Source of the DNA: Synechococcus sp. PROS-U-1
Lineage (GTDB): Bacteria; Cyanobacteriota; Cyanobacteriia; PCC-6307; Cyanobiaceae
Assembly: GCF_014279755.1 (NCBI RefSeq)
Contig: NZ_CP047951.1
Coordinates: forward strand, 1,302,001-1,366,000
Length of the DNA: 64,000 nucleotides
Reading direction: 5' to 3'
The notes beneath the pieces are model-generated. The model did no database searches. It was not told the origin of the DNA and saw only the letters and a program-made list of their open reading frames with translations. The position numbers and the translations under genes were made by a program. This document shows positions 17,135 through 26,721 of the stretch, in pieces. Within the stretch, counting starts at the first letter, position 1; each line of letters opens with the position of its first letter.

Positions 17135-18307
17135 TCAGGAAAATGACTCCAGCACGGAGGAAAAACGATCAGGAACGATGTCGAGATCCTGATCCGAAAG
17201 CCATGAACCAAGAGTCAGCCGCAGGCCCGACTGCCGTTCAGGCCGGGGAATCCCCATGGCCGTAAGCACGTCACTATCTGAGCTGCTGCCACTGCTGCAG
17301 GCACTGCCACTGCTGCAGGCCACCCCCGCGGCCGCAAGCCGTCGCACCAACTCGCGGCCTGGCAGGGGCCTGCCATCGGCTGCATTGGCCAGCAATGAGA
17401 TGTGATGAGGCAGGCGGTCGGTCACCGGAGGGCCGCAGAGCCTTAGCTGTGGAAGCTCCAGAAGACGCTCAAGCAGATGGTCACGTTGGCGGCGGATCTG
17501 CGCTGAGCTTCCAGGAGGGACGGGATGACTAACGGGGTCAAAGCTCGGCAGCGCCATCAGGGCTTCAGCCATCCCACTGACCAGGGCGACGGGTTCTGTA
17601 CCTGAACGGAGACCATGCTCCTGTCCACCACCGCCCTGGAGCGGTGAGAGGGCAACACCTGGGGCGCGAATCAGCAGGCCCACGCCCCGGGGACCACGGA
17701 ACTTGTGGGCGGAGAGGGTCAGCAAGTCGACCCCTAGCCGCTCGAACGGGAAACAGCCCTGCGGTACGAGTTGGGTGGCATCGCTGTGGATCACGATGCC
17801 GCGCTCGCGGGAGGCCTGGGCAACCTGGATCAGAGGTTGAAGCGCACCCACCTCACCCTGGGCAGCGGTCAGGGACACCAACCGCGTCGGAGAAGACAAC
17901 AGCTGATCGAGTTGGTCGAGCCGCACCACCCCTTGCCCATTGACAGGCCATTCAGCAACGCTCCACCCCTGGGCCTCGAGTTGGTAAGCCGCAGCGATCA
18001 CCGCTGGATGCTCCACTGCAGAGATCACCACACGACCTGGAGCAAGACCCGCGGCACTGCCGAGAAGGGCGAGATGGACGGATTCAGTCGCCCCAGAGGT
18101 GACGATCAACTGATCCGCGCCGACACCAAAACGCTCAGCCATACGCCAGCGGGCCCGCTCGAGGGCCTCCGCAGCTGCCAGCCCTGCTCCATGGAGACTG
18201 CTGGGGTTTGCCCAGGCCGATTGCTGGAGCTGCTGCATGGCCGCGATCACCGCCGGCAGCGGCGGTGTCGTGGCGGCAGCATCGAGATAAAGCTCAGGGC
18301 GTGTCAC
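17135..18307 (-). CDS. Cysteine desulfurase (NifS/IscS class)
   Basis: A PLP enzyme of 390 residues that takes sulfur from cysteine for Fe-S clusters and thio-cofactors. The start YLDAAATTPP is the usual beginning of the family fold. The PLP lysine is Lys202 in LSAHKFRGPRGVG. The active-site loop reads ACSSGSACSSGSSSDS, with cysteines at 331 and 337; the second aligns with the catalytic cysteine of IscS. The GTG at 18307 overlaps the end of dapF by 14 bases; a GTG 13 codons upstream is a less likely alternative. Several cysteine desulfurase paralogues occur in cyanobacteria, so no gene symbol is assigned. Confidence 0.9.
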   Translation of the reverse strand: MTRPELYLDAAATTPPLPAVIAAMQQLQQSAWANPSSLHGAGLAAAEALERARWRMAERFGVGADQLIVTSGATESVHLALLGSAAGLAPGRVVISAVEHPAVIAAAYQLEAQGWSVAEWPVNGQGVVRLDQLDQLLSSPTRLVSLTAAQGEVGALQPLIQVAQASRERGIVIHSDATQLVPQGCFPFERLGVDLLTLSAHKFRGPRGVGLLIRAPGVALSPLQGGGGQEHGLRSGTEPVALVSGMAEALMALPSFDPVSHPVPPGSSAQIRRQRDHLLERLLELPQLRLCGPPVTDRLPHHISLLANAADGRPLPGRELVRRLAAAGVACSSGSACSSGSSSDSDVLTAMGIPRPERQSGLRLTLGSWLSDQDLDIVPDRFSSVLESFS

Positions 18308-19376
18308 GCTCGAACCGCGCCTTGGTGCGTTGCTCCAGTGACTCACTGGCGAGATTGAGCATCGAATCGAGAGAGGTGGAGTTCAGAAAGTTCTGCACCT
18401 GCTCCAGGGCGGCCGCTTCGTCCTCTGGACTCGCAGCAGGCGTCGCCTCTTTGGCGGGTGAGGAATTGGTGTTGACCTGGTTAACGGGACTGACCTGGGG
18501 AGCCACGGCAGACGGACCAGGAACCAACTCTGGCGTCAGCACACCATCAAACACTGCCTCCGCCGGTCCAGTCATCAGCACCGAACCACTTCGATCGCGC
18601 CATTCGATCATCAGCGGACCGCCGGGAAGGAGAACCTCGGCACAGTCATCGGCGAGGCCCAGCAACACCGCCGCCACGAGGGTGGCGCAGGCTCCAGTGC
18701 CGCAGGCCAGGGTCGGACCTGCACCCCGCTCCCATACTCGGATCTCCAGACGCTCACGGCTGTGAACCTGGAGGAAATGAACATTGGTTTTGGCCGGGAA
18801 CGCTGGATGCACCTCCAGGGCAGCTCCCCAGGCATCAAAGGGAATACTGGCGAGATCCTCAACGGGAACCACCACGTGGGGGTTGCCCATACCAACAGCG
18901 GCCACCTTCAGTTGATCGTTCTCCAGCATCAGCACCCCCTGGGGCAGCCCGTCCTCCGGCATCAGGGTTGTGGGGATGCCTTCAGGCGTGAGGAATGGAG
19001 GTCCCATATCCACCCGCAACTGGCGGTCCGCCATGAGTTCAGGGCGAATCATTCCCGCGAGGGTTTCGATGTCCCAACTCCGGCCTGGCGCATCTCCATC
19101 GGTATCGGCCAGATAACGCGCCAGGCAACGAATGCCGTTGCCGCACATCTCGGCCTCACTTCCATCGGCATTGATAATCCGCATGCGCAGTTCCCCCTCC
19201 ACCTGAGGTGGAAGCGCCAGGATCAGGCCATCCGCGCCAACACCGAAACGCCGATCGCAGATATGGCGCACCCAGGCGGGATCTGGATCACTGATGGCAT
19301 CGGGCAGTTGTCCCTGCCGGCCCTCGACAATTAGGAAGTCGTTGCCAAGTCCCTGATATTTGCTGAACTGCAGCAT
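18294..19376 (-). CDS. dapF: Diaminopimelate epimerase with C-terminal extension
   Basis: DapF interconverts LL- and meso-diaminopimelate for lysine and peptidoglycan synthesis. The two catalytic cysteines are Cys78 (MCGNGIRCLARY) and Cys225 (LACGTGACATL), and the usual core (about 275-290 residues) ends near residue 279 (AEAVFDGVL). About 80 further residues follow: a Pro/Ser/Ala-rich linker, then a predicted helix (EAAALEQVQNFLNSTSLDSM and on). The start MLQFSKYQGLGNDF is the family start; a longer frame upstream is antisense to hfq. It diverges from hfq with 27 bases between, and its end overlaps the cysteine desulfurase start by 14 bases. Confidence 0.93.
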   Translation of the reverse strand: MLQFSKYQGLGNDFLIVEGRQGQLPDAISDPDPAWVRHICDRRFGVGADGLILALPPQVEGELRMRIINADGSEAEMCGNGIRCLARYLADTDGDAPGRSWDIETLAGMIRPELMADRQLRVDMGPPFLTPEGIPTTLMPEDGLPQGVLMLENDQLKVAAVGMGNPHVVVPVEDLASIPFDAWGAALEVHPAFPAKTNVHFLQVHSRERLEIRVWERGAGPTLACGTGACATLVAAVLLGLADDCAEVLLPGGPLMIEWRDRSGSVLMTGPAEAVFDGVLTPELVPGPSAVAPQVSPVNQVNTNSSPAKEATPAASPEDEAAALEQVQNFLNSTSLDSMLNLASESLEQRTKARFERDTP

Positions 19377-19403
19377 GCGTGGCCGGTATCGCCCCTGAAT
19401 CCT

Positions 19404-19625
19404 ATGGAGACAGCTCCACTTGATCCAAGCCTTCCAGGGGTTCGGCTGCTTCAGAGCTGGATCCGTGAACAGCTTCCCCTCAGCATCACGGTGGCGGGTC
19501 AGGAACCCATCGAGGGGCGTCTGATTTGGCAAGACCCTGAATTTCTGGCCATCGAACGCATGGGCATCAGCCGGCCCGTGCTGATCAACCGACGCCAGAT
19601 CAGCGTGATCCGCTCCCTCGGCTGA
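19404..19625 (+). CDS. hfq: Cyanobacterial Hfq-like RNA-associated protein
   Basis: A 73-residue Sm-like protein matching the diverged cyanobacterial Hfq type. The pattern [13 protein letters not shown], then [22 protein letters not shown] and RRQISVI corresponds to the Sm1 and Sm2 strands; GRL.WQDP is typical of this group. In Synechocystis the protein affects motility through the pilus motor rather than acting as a classic RNA chaperone, so the role here is uncertain. It lies beside divergent dapF and 46 bases upstream of leuS. Confidence 0.82.
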   Translation: METAPLDPSLPGVRLLQSWIREQLPLSITVAGQEPIEGRLIWQDPEFLAIERMGISRPVLINRRQISVIRSLG

Positions 19626-19671
19626 ACACCAGGCATGTGGCACGATCGCAGCCTTGCCGCGCGCTGGTTCC

Positions 19672-22281
19672 GTGAACGCTGCCAACCCTGCCGTCGACGC
19701 CAGTGCCCAGAACGGCCGTTATGACCCTGCTGCGCTGGAACAGCGCTGGCAGGACAGCTGGAAGGCAGATGGGGTGGATGCCACCGATGAGAGCGGTGAC
19801 AAGCCGGCATTTTTTGCCCTTTCGATGTTCCCGTACCCATCGGGAAGCCTGCACATGGGCCATGTGCGCAACTACGTCATCACCGACGTGATTGCCCGTG
19901 TTCAACGCATGCGCGGGCAAGAAGTGCTGCATCCGATGGGCTGGGATGCCTTCGGACTCCCCGCGGAAAATGCTGCGATCGAGCGGAATGTCGATCCCGG
20001 GGAATGGACCGACCGCAACATCGACCAGATGCGAGCGCAATTGGACCGGCTTGGCTTATCGATCGACTGGAGTCGCGAACAGGCGACATGCCACAGCGAC
20101 TACTACCGCTGGACCCAGTGGCTGTTCCTTGAACTCCTCGATGGCGGCCTGGCCTATCGCAAAAATGCAACCGTCAACTGGGATCCCGTCGATCAGACCG
20201 TGCTTGCCAATGAGCAGGTGGATGGCGACGGCCGCTCCTGGCGCTCCGGGGCCCTGGTGGAACAACGGCAGCTGAACCAGTGGTTCCTGCGCATCACCGA
20301 CTACGCCGAGCCACTGCTCAACGACCTGGATGCGCTCAAGGGTTGGCCGGAGCGGGTTCGCACCATGCAGGCCAACTGGATCGGACGCTCGGAAGGAGCG
20401 GAGATCAGCTTCTCCGTTGAAGGGGCAGAGGATCAGACGATCACCGTGTTCACCACGAGGCCCGATACCCTCGCCGGCGCGAGCTACGTGGTGCTGGCAC
20501 CAGAAAACGAGCTGGTCGACAGTCTCACAGGTGCTGAGCAAAAAGCGTCGGTCGAGGCCTTCAGGAAGGACGTGGCCCGGCTCAGCACGATTGAACGCAC
20601 CAGTGATGACCGGCCCAAGCGAGGTGTGCCGATCGGCAGTCACGTCATCAACCCCCTAACGGGAGCTGTCCTACCGGTCTGGATCGCCGACTACGTGCTC
20701 GCCGAGTACGGCACCGGTGCCGTGATGGGCGTGCCGGCCCACGACCAACGGGACATCGCCTTTGCCCAATCGAATGATCTACCGATTCAACAGGTGATCG
20801 ATGCTGTAGGGGCCGCCGAAGCAATTGCTGCGGGTCAGGCTTGGACCGATGCAGGAGCATTGGTCAATTCTGGTGAATTCAGTGGCACCGCCTCAGCCGA
20901 GGCCAAGAACGCCATCACCAGCCATGGAGCGGCGCAGGGTTGGGCGAGCAGCAAGGTCACCTATCGCCTACGCGACTGGTTGATCTCCCGCCAGCGCTAC
21001 TGGGGCTGCCCGATTCCTGTCATTCACTGCGATGACTGCGGCGCTGTTCCTGTGCCCAGAGAAGACCTGCCAGTGGAACTGCCCCGGGGCATTGATCTGT
21101 CCGGCAAAGGCGGATCGCCCCTGAGCCAGCAGAGCGACTGGGTCAATGTGCCTTGCCCGAGCTGTGGCAAGCCTGCCAAGCGGGAAACCGACACCATGGA
21201 CACGTTCATGTGTTCCTCCTGGTATTTCCTCCGTTTCGCGGATCCACACAACACCGACAAGCCCTTCAGCAAGGAGGCAGTCAATCGCTGGTTGCCTGTG
21301 AAGCAGTACGTGGGCGGCATTGAGCACGCCATCCTGCACTTGCTGTATGCGCGCTTCTTCACCAAGGCACTGAAGGATCGCGGGTTGATTGACGTCAACG
21401 AACCGTTTGAACGTCTCCTCACCCAGGGCATGGTTCAAGGCATCACCTACAGAAATGCGTCAACTGGCAAGTACATCGCTCCTGCGGATGTGTCTGATCC
21501 AGAGGATCCCAGGGATCCCAACACCGGCGACAAGCTGGAGGTGTTGTTCGAGAAGATGTCGAAGTCGAAGTACAACGGCGTCGACCCTGCGGCAGTGATT
21601 GACCGCTACGGCGCCGATACGGCCCGCATGTTCATCCTGTTCAAAGCGCCTCCCGAGAAGGATCTGGAGTGGGATGAAGCCGATGTGGAAGGCCAGTTCC
21701 GCTTTCTGCAACGGCTGTGGAGACTTGTTGATGCAGGAGCTGCGCGCATCGACTCGATGGAGCCGATGCAACGCCCGGATCCGCTAAGTGAGGCCGACAC
21801 TGCCGCTCGTCGCGCCCTGCATCTCGCCATCGAAGCCGTCAGCGAGGATTTGAATGACGAGATTCAGCTGAACACAGCAATCTCCGAGTTGATGAAGCTC
21901 TCCAATGCCATCAGCGCAACAGGTATCGATGCTCTCAGTGCACCTGTATTGCAAGAGGTCCTCTCCGGCCTGGTGCGCCTTTTAGCCCCGTTTGCACCAC
22001 ATCTTGCGGAGGAATTTTGGAGCCGTCTCGGTGGAAGCAGCAGTGTTCATCGCCAAGATTGGCCGGCGATCGATCCAACGGCCTTGGTGCAAGACAGCGT
22101 TGAAGTGGTGATCCAGGTAAAGGGCAAGGTGCGGGGCAAACTGCAGGTACCCGCCTCCGCAGATAAGGAGGAGTTGGAAAAGCTCGCCCTGGCGAGTGAT
22201 GTAGCCGAGAAATGGCTTGAAGGTGCCGCGCCCAGAAGGGTGATTGTTGTTCCCGGGAAACTAGTGAATCTGGTGCCCTGA
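19672..22281 (+). CDS. leuS: Leucyl-tRNA synthetase
   Basis: A class I aminoacyl-tRNA synthetase of about 869 residues. The HIGH-type motif is HMGH at residues 61-64 ([15 protein letters not shown]) and the KMSKS loop is at 628-632. An editing domain lies between them ([20 protein letters not shown]) and the C-terminal tRNA-binding region ends [13 protein letters not shown]. The start is ambiguous: GTG at 19672 is preferred, with a TTG at 19654 that would add six residues; neither has an obvious ribosome site. Confidence 0.97.
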   Translation: MNAANPAVDASAQNGRYDPAALEQRWQDSWKADGVDATDESGDKPAFFALSMFPYPSGSLHMGHVRNYVITDVIARVQRMRGQEVLHPMGWDAFGLPAENAAIERNVDPGEWTDRNIDQMRAQLDRLGLSIDWSREQATCHSDYYRWTQWLFLELLDGGLAYRKNATVNWDPVDQTVLANEQVDGDGRSWRSGALVEQRQLNQWFLRITDYAEPLLNDLDALKGWPERVRTMQANWIGRSEGAEISFSVEGAEDQTITVFTTRPDTLAGASYVVLAPENELVDSLTGAEQKASVEAFRKDVARLSTIERTSDDRPKRGVPIGSHVINPLTGAVLPVWIADYVLAEYGTGAVMGVPAHDQRDIAFAQSNDLPIQQVIDAVGAAEAIAAGQAWTDAGALVNSGEFSGTASAEAKNAITSHGAAQGWASSKVTYRLRDWLISRQRYWGCPIPVIHCDDCGAVPVPREDLPVELPRGIDLSGKGGSPLSQQSDWVNVPCPSCGKPAKRETDTMDTFMCSSWYFLRFADPHNTDKPFSKEAVNRWLPVKQYVGGIEHAILHLLYARFFTKALKDRGLIDVNEPFERLLTQGMVQGITYRNASTGKYIAPADVSDPEDPRDPNTGDKLEVLFEKMSKSKYNGVDPAAVIDRYGADTARMFILFKAPPEKDLEWDEADVEGQFRFLQRLWRLVDAGAARIDSMEPMQRPDPLSEADTAARRALHLAIEAVSEDLNDEIQLNTAISELMKLSNAISATGIDALSAPVLQEVLSGLVRLLAPFAPHLAEEFWSRLGGSSSVHRQDWPAIDPTALVQDSVEVVIQVKGKVRGKLQVPASADKEELEKLALASDVAEKWLEGAAPRRVIVVPGKLVNLVP

Positions 22282-22282
22282 T

Positions 22283-22639
22283 TTAGTTTCCCAGGGCGGC
22301 GAATTCCCGAAAGATTGTCTTGGCCCGTTGCGGACAATTATCAATGGCTGTATCCAAAAGTCCTTCGATCAGAGCCATGCCTGCCTGATCGGAGGACAGA
22401 TCCATCGAGTCGAGCTGCGACATCGGCAGATCCATCGCCAGCGCTGCTCCCATCGTTCCCTTCTCGATGGCTGATTCAAGGGAAATGCCCCTGCAGTAAA
22501 AGGTTCCTGATTGACGCCCTAGCTCAAATGCGAAAGATTGGGTGTCAGGTTTGGACTGTGCTGGAAAGACCAGAGCGCCCATCGCAATGCTGATGGCTAT
22601 TAGCGATTGCTTCACCTTCAAACCGTTGAATTGCATCAT
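22283..22639 (-). CDS. Small exported protein, unknown function
   Basis: A 118-residue protein with a signal peptide (QSLIAISIAMGALVFPAQS) and a mostly helical mature part with two cysteines (TFYCRGI and DNCPQRA), probably one disulfide. The mature region carries alternating Met/Leu/Asp-rich helices (MDLPMSQLDSMDLSSDQ). No family recognised. Its ATG overlaps the pgi stop in TGATG, so it depends on pgi translation. The end abuts leuS tail-to-tail with one base between. Confidence 0.72.
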   Translation of the reverse strand: MMQFNGLKVKQSLIAISIAMGALVFPAQSKPDTQSFAFELGRQSGTFYCRGISLESAIEKGTMGAALAMDLPMSQLDSMDLSSDQAGMALIEGLLDTAIDNCPQRAKTIFREFAALGN

Positions 22640-24237
22640 CAGGCCTTGCTGAACCGCATCGATGCGGGTTTGCTCCAATCTCCCTGAGCACTAAATCCGC
22701 GCTTGTTAGTGCTGAGGTGCCGCAGAATCCAGAAGATGGATTCGTCGGTGCCATCACCCAGAGCCAGGCGGATCTCATCGGCAGAACGTGCAACACCGTC
22801 GGCAAGGATCGCCTCCACACGGCCCTGCAACCCAAGAATTGCCGCTGCCGCTTTTTTACCCGCCTCAACGCCAGGCTGGTGGTACGCATTGATATTGACG
22901 AGTTCGCCATACAAACCAACGGCGCGCTCGAACAACGCAATCAAGGCACCGAGACGACGAGCATCAAAGCAGCGCATGCTGATCGTCATGCTTTGACGAC
23001 CACCCTCGGTAAGAGCTGATCGTGTTCCCTGAAGAAATCCGTCGAGGAAGTCGCCGGGACATTCTCCGTCGATGACAGGGATATCGCTCACATCCTTCAG
23101 CACTTCAATGAACGTGGCGAAGAAGTTGTCGACACCATCACGCAATTGCTGCACGTAGGCGTGCTGGTCGGTGGAGCCCTTGTTGCCGTAGACGGCAATG
23201 CCCTGGTGAACAACATCACCGTTGCGATCGAGGCGTTTGCCCAGGGATTCCATCACCAGCTGCTGGAGGTAGCGGCTGAACACCTCAAGGCGATCGCGGT
23301 AAGGCAAAACAACCATGTCGCGCTGACCGCGACCGGCTCCAGCTACATACCAGGACGCTGCCATCAAGGCCGCAGGATTCCGACGCAGGTCCGCCTCGCG
23401 GGTTGCGGCATCCATCTGAGAAGCGCCAGCGAGGAAATCGCGAATATCGCAACCGATCAAAGCCCCAGGCAGAAGGCCGACGGCACTGGTGATGCTGGTG
23501 CGGCCACCCACCCAATCGAACATGTCAAAGCGTTTGAGCCAACCCTCGGCCTGGGCCTGCTGATCCAACTTGCTGTCCAGCATCGTCACAGCCACAGCCT
23601 GTCCAGCCCACTGACCACCAGCAGCTTCAAGGCGATGACGAGCCTGCTCCATGCCGAGGTGCGGTTCGGGGGTGCCCCCCGACTTGCTCACCGTCACCAC
23701 CAGCGTGCGGTCGAGACGACCTTCAAGCCCTGCCAGGACGTTGCTCATCCCATTGGGGTCGACATTGTCGAAGAAATGAAACGGGAGCCCTTGGCCGGGA
23801 TTCTGCAGAGCTCGGATCATCAAGGCGGGCCCCAAACCGCTGCCGCCGATGCCAATCCAGAGCACATCGGTGAAGGCTTCACCGTTGGGGGCCTTGATTG
23901 TTCCGTTGACAACGTCGCGCCCAAAGGCAGCGATCAGATCGATTTCCCTGGAGATGTGCTGCTGCAGCTCTGACGATGGGGCGAGTTCGGGAGTGCGCAA
24001 CCAATAGTGACCAACCTGACGCTGCTCATCCGGATTGGCGATCGCACCGGCTTCCAGCTCCTGCATCGCGGTGAAGGCTTTGTCCATCCGCGGCTGAAGC
24101 TGCTGCAGGTCTGCCGCATTGACATGCATCCGGCTGATGTCCAGCCAAACGCCAAGATCATCGTGATACCAGCCGAGTTCACAGAAACGCTGCCATTGAA
24201 TCTGAGCGTCGGAGGCGCTGAAATCCGGGAAGCTCAT
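22639..24237 (-). CDS. pgi: Glucose-6-phosphate isomerase
   Basis: Pgi interconverts glucose-6-phosphate and fructose-6-phosphate, linking glycogen, glycolysis and the pentose phosphate path. The 532-residue protein has the sugar-isomerase folds typical of cyanobacterial Pgi, with IGIGGSGLGPALMIRAL, FFDNVDPNGMSN, TVSKSGGTPEP and DQHAYVQQLRDG. The ATG at 24237 gives the start MSFPDFSASDAQ. It is translationally coupled to the small exported protein at 22283. Confidence 0.96.
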   Translation of the reverse strand: MSFPDFSASDAQIQWQRFCELGWYHDDLGVWLDISRMHVNAADLQQLQPRMDKAFTAMQELEAGAIANPDEQRQVGHYWLRTPELAPSSELQQHISREIDLIAAFGRDVVNGTIKAPNGEAFTDVLWIGIGGSGLGPALMIRALQNPGQGLPFHFFDNVDPNGMSNVLAGLEGRLDRTLVVTVSKSGGTPEPHLGMEQARHRLEAAGGQWAGQAVAVTMLDSKLDQQAQAEGWLKRFDMFDWVGGRTSITSAVGLLPGALIGCDIRDFLAGASQMDAATREADLRRNPAALMAASWYVAGAGRGQRDMVVLPYRDRLEVFSRYLQQLVMESLGKRLDRNGDVVHQGIAVYGNKGSTDQHAYVQQLRDGVDNFFATFIEVLKDVSDIPVIDGECPGDFLDGFLQGTRSALTEGGRQSMTISMRCFDARRLGALIALFERAVGLYGELVNINAYHQPGVEAGKKAAAAILGLQGRVEAILADGVARSADEIRLALGDGTDESIFWILRHLSTNKRGFSAQGDWSKPASMRFSKA

Positions 24238-24352
24238 GCCGGGTGGGCGATGCAGACATGTCGAACGTATCCAGGATCTGACTGGATGCCCACGCAAAAG
24301 GACACCCCAGCTAGTTTCATGTCACCTTCCTCTGACTGCTATTCCAGCCCCC

Positions 24353-25123
24353 ATGGCTGAGCAACTGCGATGGACGACTGCGCTGCTGATGACGGCAGCA
24401 AGCTTTTGCCTGCTTGGTCACTGGGCACGACCGGTCGCCGATCAAGAGGACCAAGCCCCTGTTGTTGTCGAACACAGACTCGAACCCACAGACTTTTCAG
24501 CAGAAGAACTCAAACTGCTGCAGCGTCGCTTTGGGGTGCATGGACCCCAGACGCAGCTGGCCCAGCTGTTCACGAACAGCGTCGATCAGTTCAAACCGCT
24601 GCGTTCACAGACCTTGGATCGCCTGCGCAGATTGAAGCCAGTGATCCTGCGCGAAGCGGCTGCACATCAGGTCAACCCGATGCTGATCACCGCCGTTCTG
24701 TTCGACGAGATCCAGCATTCCAAACCGGGGGAGAACCTTCCTTTCATTGCCCATTCCGGACTGGTGAAAACCCACGGTCCCGCCCAGATCGGTGTGGCCG
24801 AACTCATCCATCAGAAACGATTGCCTGCAAACCCAACGCAGGAAGAGATCACCTGGGCCCGCAAGCAGCTGCTGGATCCTGAGATGAACATCAGTTTGCT
24901 GGCGGGGAAGTTTCAACGGTTGAAGCTGGCCATCGGCCTGCCGGAGAGCTTGATGCTGCAGGCGAGTCGCTCGTATCTGGATGCCAAGGCCATCGCCACC
25001 CTCACCTACTTGCACAACGGCAAGCTGGATTACCCCGCTCGGGTGCTGGGCTACATGCAGGACCCTGAGCTGCACGGATTGATCTACGGCCGACAGCAAC
25101 CCAACCCAGACATCACGGTTTAA
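24353..25123 (+). CDS. Putative exported lysozyme-like (lytic transglycosylase-like) protein
   Basis: A 256-residue protein with an N-terminal hydrophobic segment (TTALLMTAASFCLLG), then a helical domain. The stretch VNPMLITAVLFDEIQHSKPG, followed by THGPAQIGVAELI, resembles the lysozyme-like fold: a Glu near the start of the domain and a G.AQIGV segment where lytic transglycosylases have GLMQI. The catalytic activity is inferred, not proven; the Glu of DEIQH is the candidate acid. It diverges from pgi across about 115 bases. Confidence 0.65.
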   Translation: MAEQLRWTTALLMTAASFCLLGHWARPVADQEDQAPVVVEHRLEPTDFSAEELKLLQRRFGVHGPQTQLAQLFTNSVDQFKPLRSQTLDRLRRLKPVILREAAAHQVNPMLITAVLFDEIQHSKPGENLPFIAHSGLVKTHGPAQIGVAELIHQKRLPANPTQEEITWARKQLLDPEMNISLLAGKFQRLKLAIGLPESLMLQASRSYLDAKAIATLTYLHNGKLDYPARVLGYMQDPELHGLIYGRQQPNPDITV

Positions 25124-25492
25124 GGCCTCGTCAAGGGAAATAGTGGGTCGGCTGAGCTCCATCGCAATCCCTCATTGGAGCGATGAAAACACCTTCCTCC
25201 CGCTGGCCTGAACACTGCATCTCCCAACAGCAGCAATCGCTCAGGAGGTTGCCTCGCCAGCTGATTGGTGCAAGGAAACGACCTCTTATGGATTTCTAGC
25301 TTTGCGTCAAGGCCTTCACCACACCTGCGCAATCAGGGCCTGACTTCGGCCCTTTTCTGAAGTGATAAAGGGATATGGCTGGAGGACTGATCTCAGGCTC
25401 GAGTTTCCGCAAAGCACCAACCAATCTCCCTCCATGGATTCATCCGGTCGGTTTAGTTAGAGGAATCCAGCGGTGAAGCGAAGCCGGATCAA
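25124..25492. other. Gene-poor 369-base interval, possible small RNA
   Basis: The longest stretch here with no clear gene. It contains one short open frame (25183-25299, 38 codons, starting MKTPSSRWPEH) with GGAG only two bases before its ATG, too weak to call. It also contains a terminator-like hairpin at 25335-25356, about 210 bases after the preceding stop. A TATGGA around 25288 could be a -10 element for a short RNA ending there. No repeats and no tRNA or rRNA. Confidence 0.4.
25335..25356 (+). terminator. Candidate intrinsic terminator
   Basis: AGGGCC (25335-25340) pairs with GGCCCT (25348-25353) around a 7-base loop and is followed by a short T run ending at 25356. The T run is on the plus strand, so it would end plus-strand transcripts: either a long 3' tail of the lysozyme-like gene or a separate short RNA. 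Confidence 0.5.
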
Positions 25493-25732
25493 TCACTTAT
25501 GACAGCTGGCCCGGAAACGCTCGGACCGGCTGGTTGCGGCATGTTTGGTTTTGCGGCCGCTCACCCGTCGGCGCCAGAGCTTGAACGACGACGATTTCAG
25601 GTGCTGACGCATCACAGCAATGACCTGCGGCTCGGAGAGTCCGAACTGAAATTCAATCGCCTCAAAGGGCGTGCGGTCCTCCCAGGCCATTTCAATGATC
25701 CGATCCAGATCGTCGATGGGGAGGGTTGTCAC
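25493..25732 (-). CDS. TIGR03643-like small basic protein
   Basis: A 79-residue protein with the pattern DDLDRIIEMAWEDRTPFEAI, QFGLSEPQVIAVMRQ and SFKLWRRRVSGRKTKH, matching the uncharacterised TIGR03643 family. The middle looks like a helix-turn-helix-type segment and the C-terminus is strongly basic, so nucleic-acid binding is plausible but unproven. GTG start, 62 bases downstream of the amidase on the same strand. Confidence 0.72.
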   Translation of the reverse strand: MTTLPIDDLDRIIEMAWEDRTPFEAIEFQFGLSEPQVIAVMRQHLKSSSFKLWRRRVSGRKTKHAATSRSERFRASCHK

Positions 25733-25794
25733 CGACGGGTTGAGCTGGAAGCAACAAACTAACGATGCTTCCAGCCTGAACGTCGTCGCTGGCC

Positions 25795-26721
25795 TCAGGA
25801 CACACAGAGGTCTCCTAGTGCAGCCAGCCGCACCTGCAACTTGGACCAGTCAAAACTGCGCGGATCACCCCGTTCACCGCCCAGATCGACATGACGATGG
25901 GTCGTGATCGCTGCGGGAGGCAGATTGAAGGAACGGATCCAACCCGACAGCACCAAGGCCAGCGCGTCGTATTGCTGGGTGGTGTAACCCGCATGGGATG
26001 CACTTGCATTCGCGCCTGAGGGTGGTGTTTCCAAGCTCAGATGCAGCGCGAAATTGTTCACGGATCCCTTGAGCTTCTTGTTCGTGATCGCCCACTCACC
26101 GAGAAAGGCAGAAAATCCAGCGCCGTAGGCGCGATTCAACGGGTCCACCAGATCAACGACGCGACCGTCCTGCCCCACAAGGGTGTGATAGCTCACCTGA
26201 TCCTCGTCCCGAGGATGGGGCGTCATAAAGGTGTTCAAGGCAGAACTGAGCGAGTAAACCGTCTCGTGCAGCACCACCACCCTGGGAGTGGCGTCAATCC
26301 GACGACCGAAGGCGTCTTCGCCGTAGCGATCACCAAAATTGGTGGGGTCGATCTTCACGAACGCCCGCCAGGAGCTCGACCGAGCATCGAGTTGGTTCAG
26401 ACGGGATCGCAGCGCGGTGTCGACATCAGAGCACTGACGGGCCAATGGAGAGCGCCACGAGCGGGACTTCGGAGGTAACGGCACCGAAGAGGAGGGGTTT
26501 TCTTCCAATTGGCGACCGCGTTCCCTCCCCACCTGGTCGAGCAGCTCCATCAAGGACGGACGAACCCCTGCATGGGACAGCCCACCCTGATCCACTAACA
26601 CCCAGCCCACCAGTCCGAGAGCCAAGGACCCTGCTGCTGCTGCAGTGATCGAGAGCCCCCGATGCTGCTGGACGCGGCACCGCAGACCGCTCCAACAACG
26701 ACTTAAACGATCTCGAACCAT
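25795..26721 (-). CDS. N-acetylmuramoyl-L-alanine amidase (amidase_2 type)
   Basis: A 308-residue protein with an N-terminal membrane or signal segment (AAAAGSLALGLVGWVLV) and an amidase domain. Zinc-ligand type motifs are VVVLHETVYS, VSYHTLVGQDGRVVDLV and TTHRHVDLGGERGDPRSFDW. It should cut between N-acetylmuramic acid and the stem peptide, acting outside the cytoplasm. The ATG at 26721 lies 19 bases inside the M61 peptidase gene in another frame. Confidence 0.82.
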   Translation of the reverse strand: MVRDRLSRCWSGLRCRVQQHRGLSITAAAAGSLALGLVGWVLVDQGGLSHAGVRPSLMELLDQVGRERGRQLEENPSSSVPLPPKSRSWRSPLARQCSDVDTALRSRLNQLDARSSSWRAFVKIDPTNFGDRYGEDAFGRRIDATPRVVVLHETVYSLSSALNTFMTPHPRDEDQVSYHTLVGQDGRVVDLVDPLNRAYGAGFSAFLGEWAITNKKLKGSVNNFALHLSLETPPSGANASASHAGYTTQQYDALALVLSGWIRSFNLPPAAITTHRHVDLGGERGDPRSFDWSKLQVRLAALGDLCVS

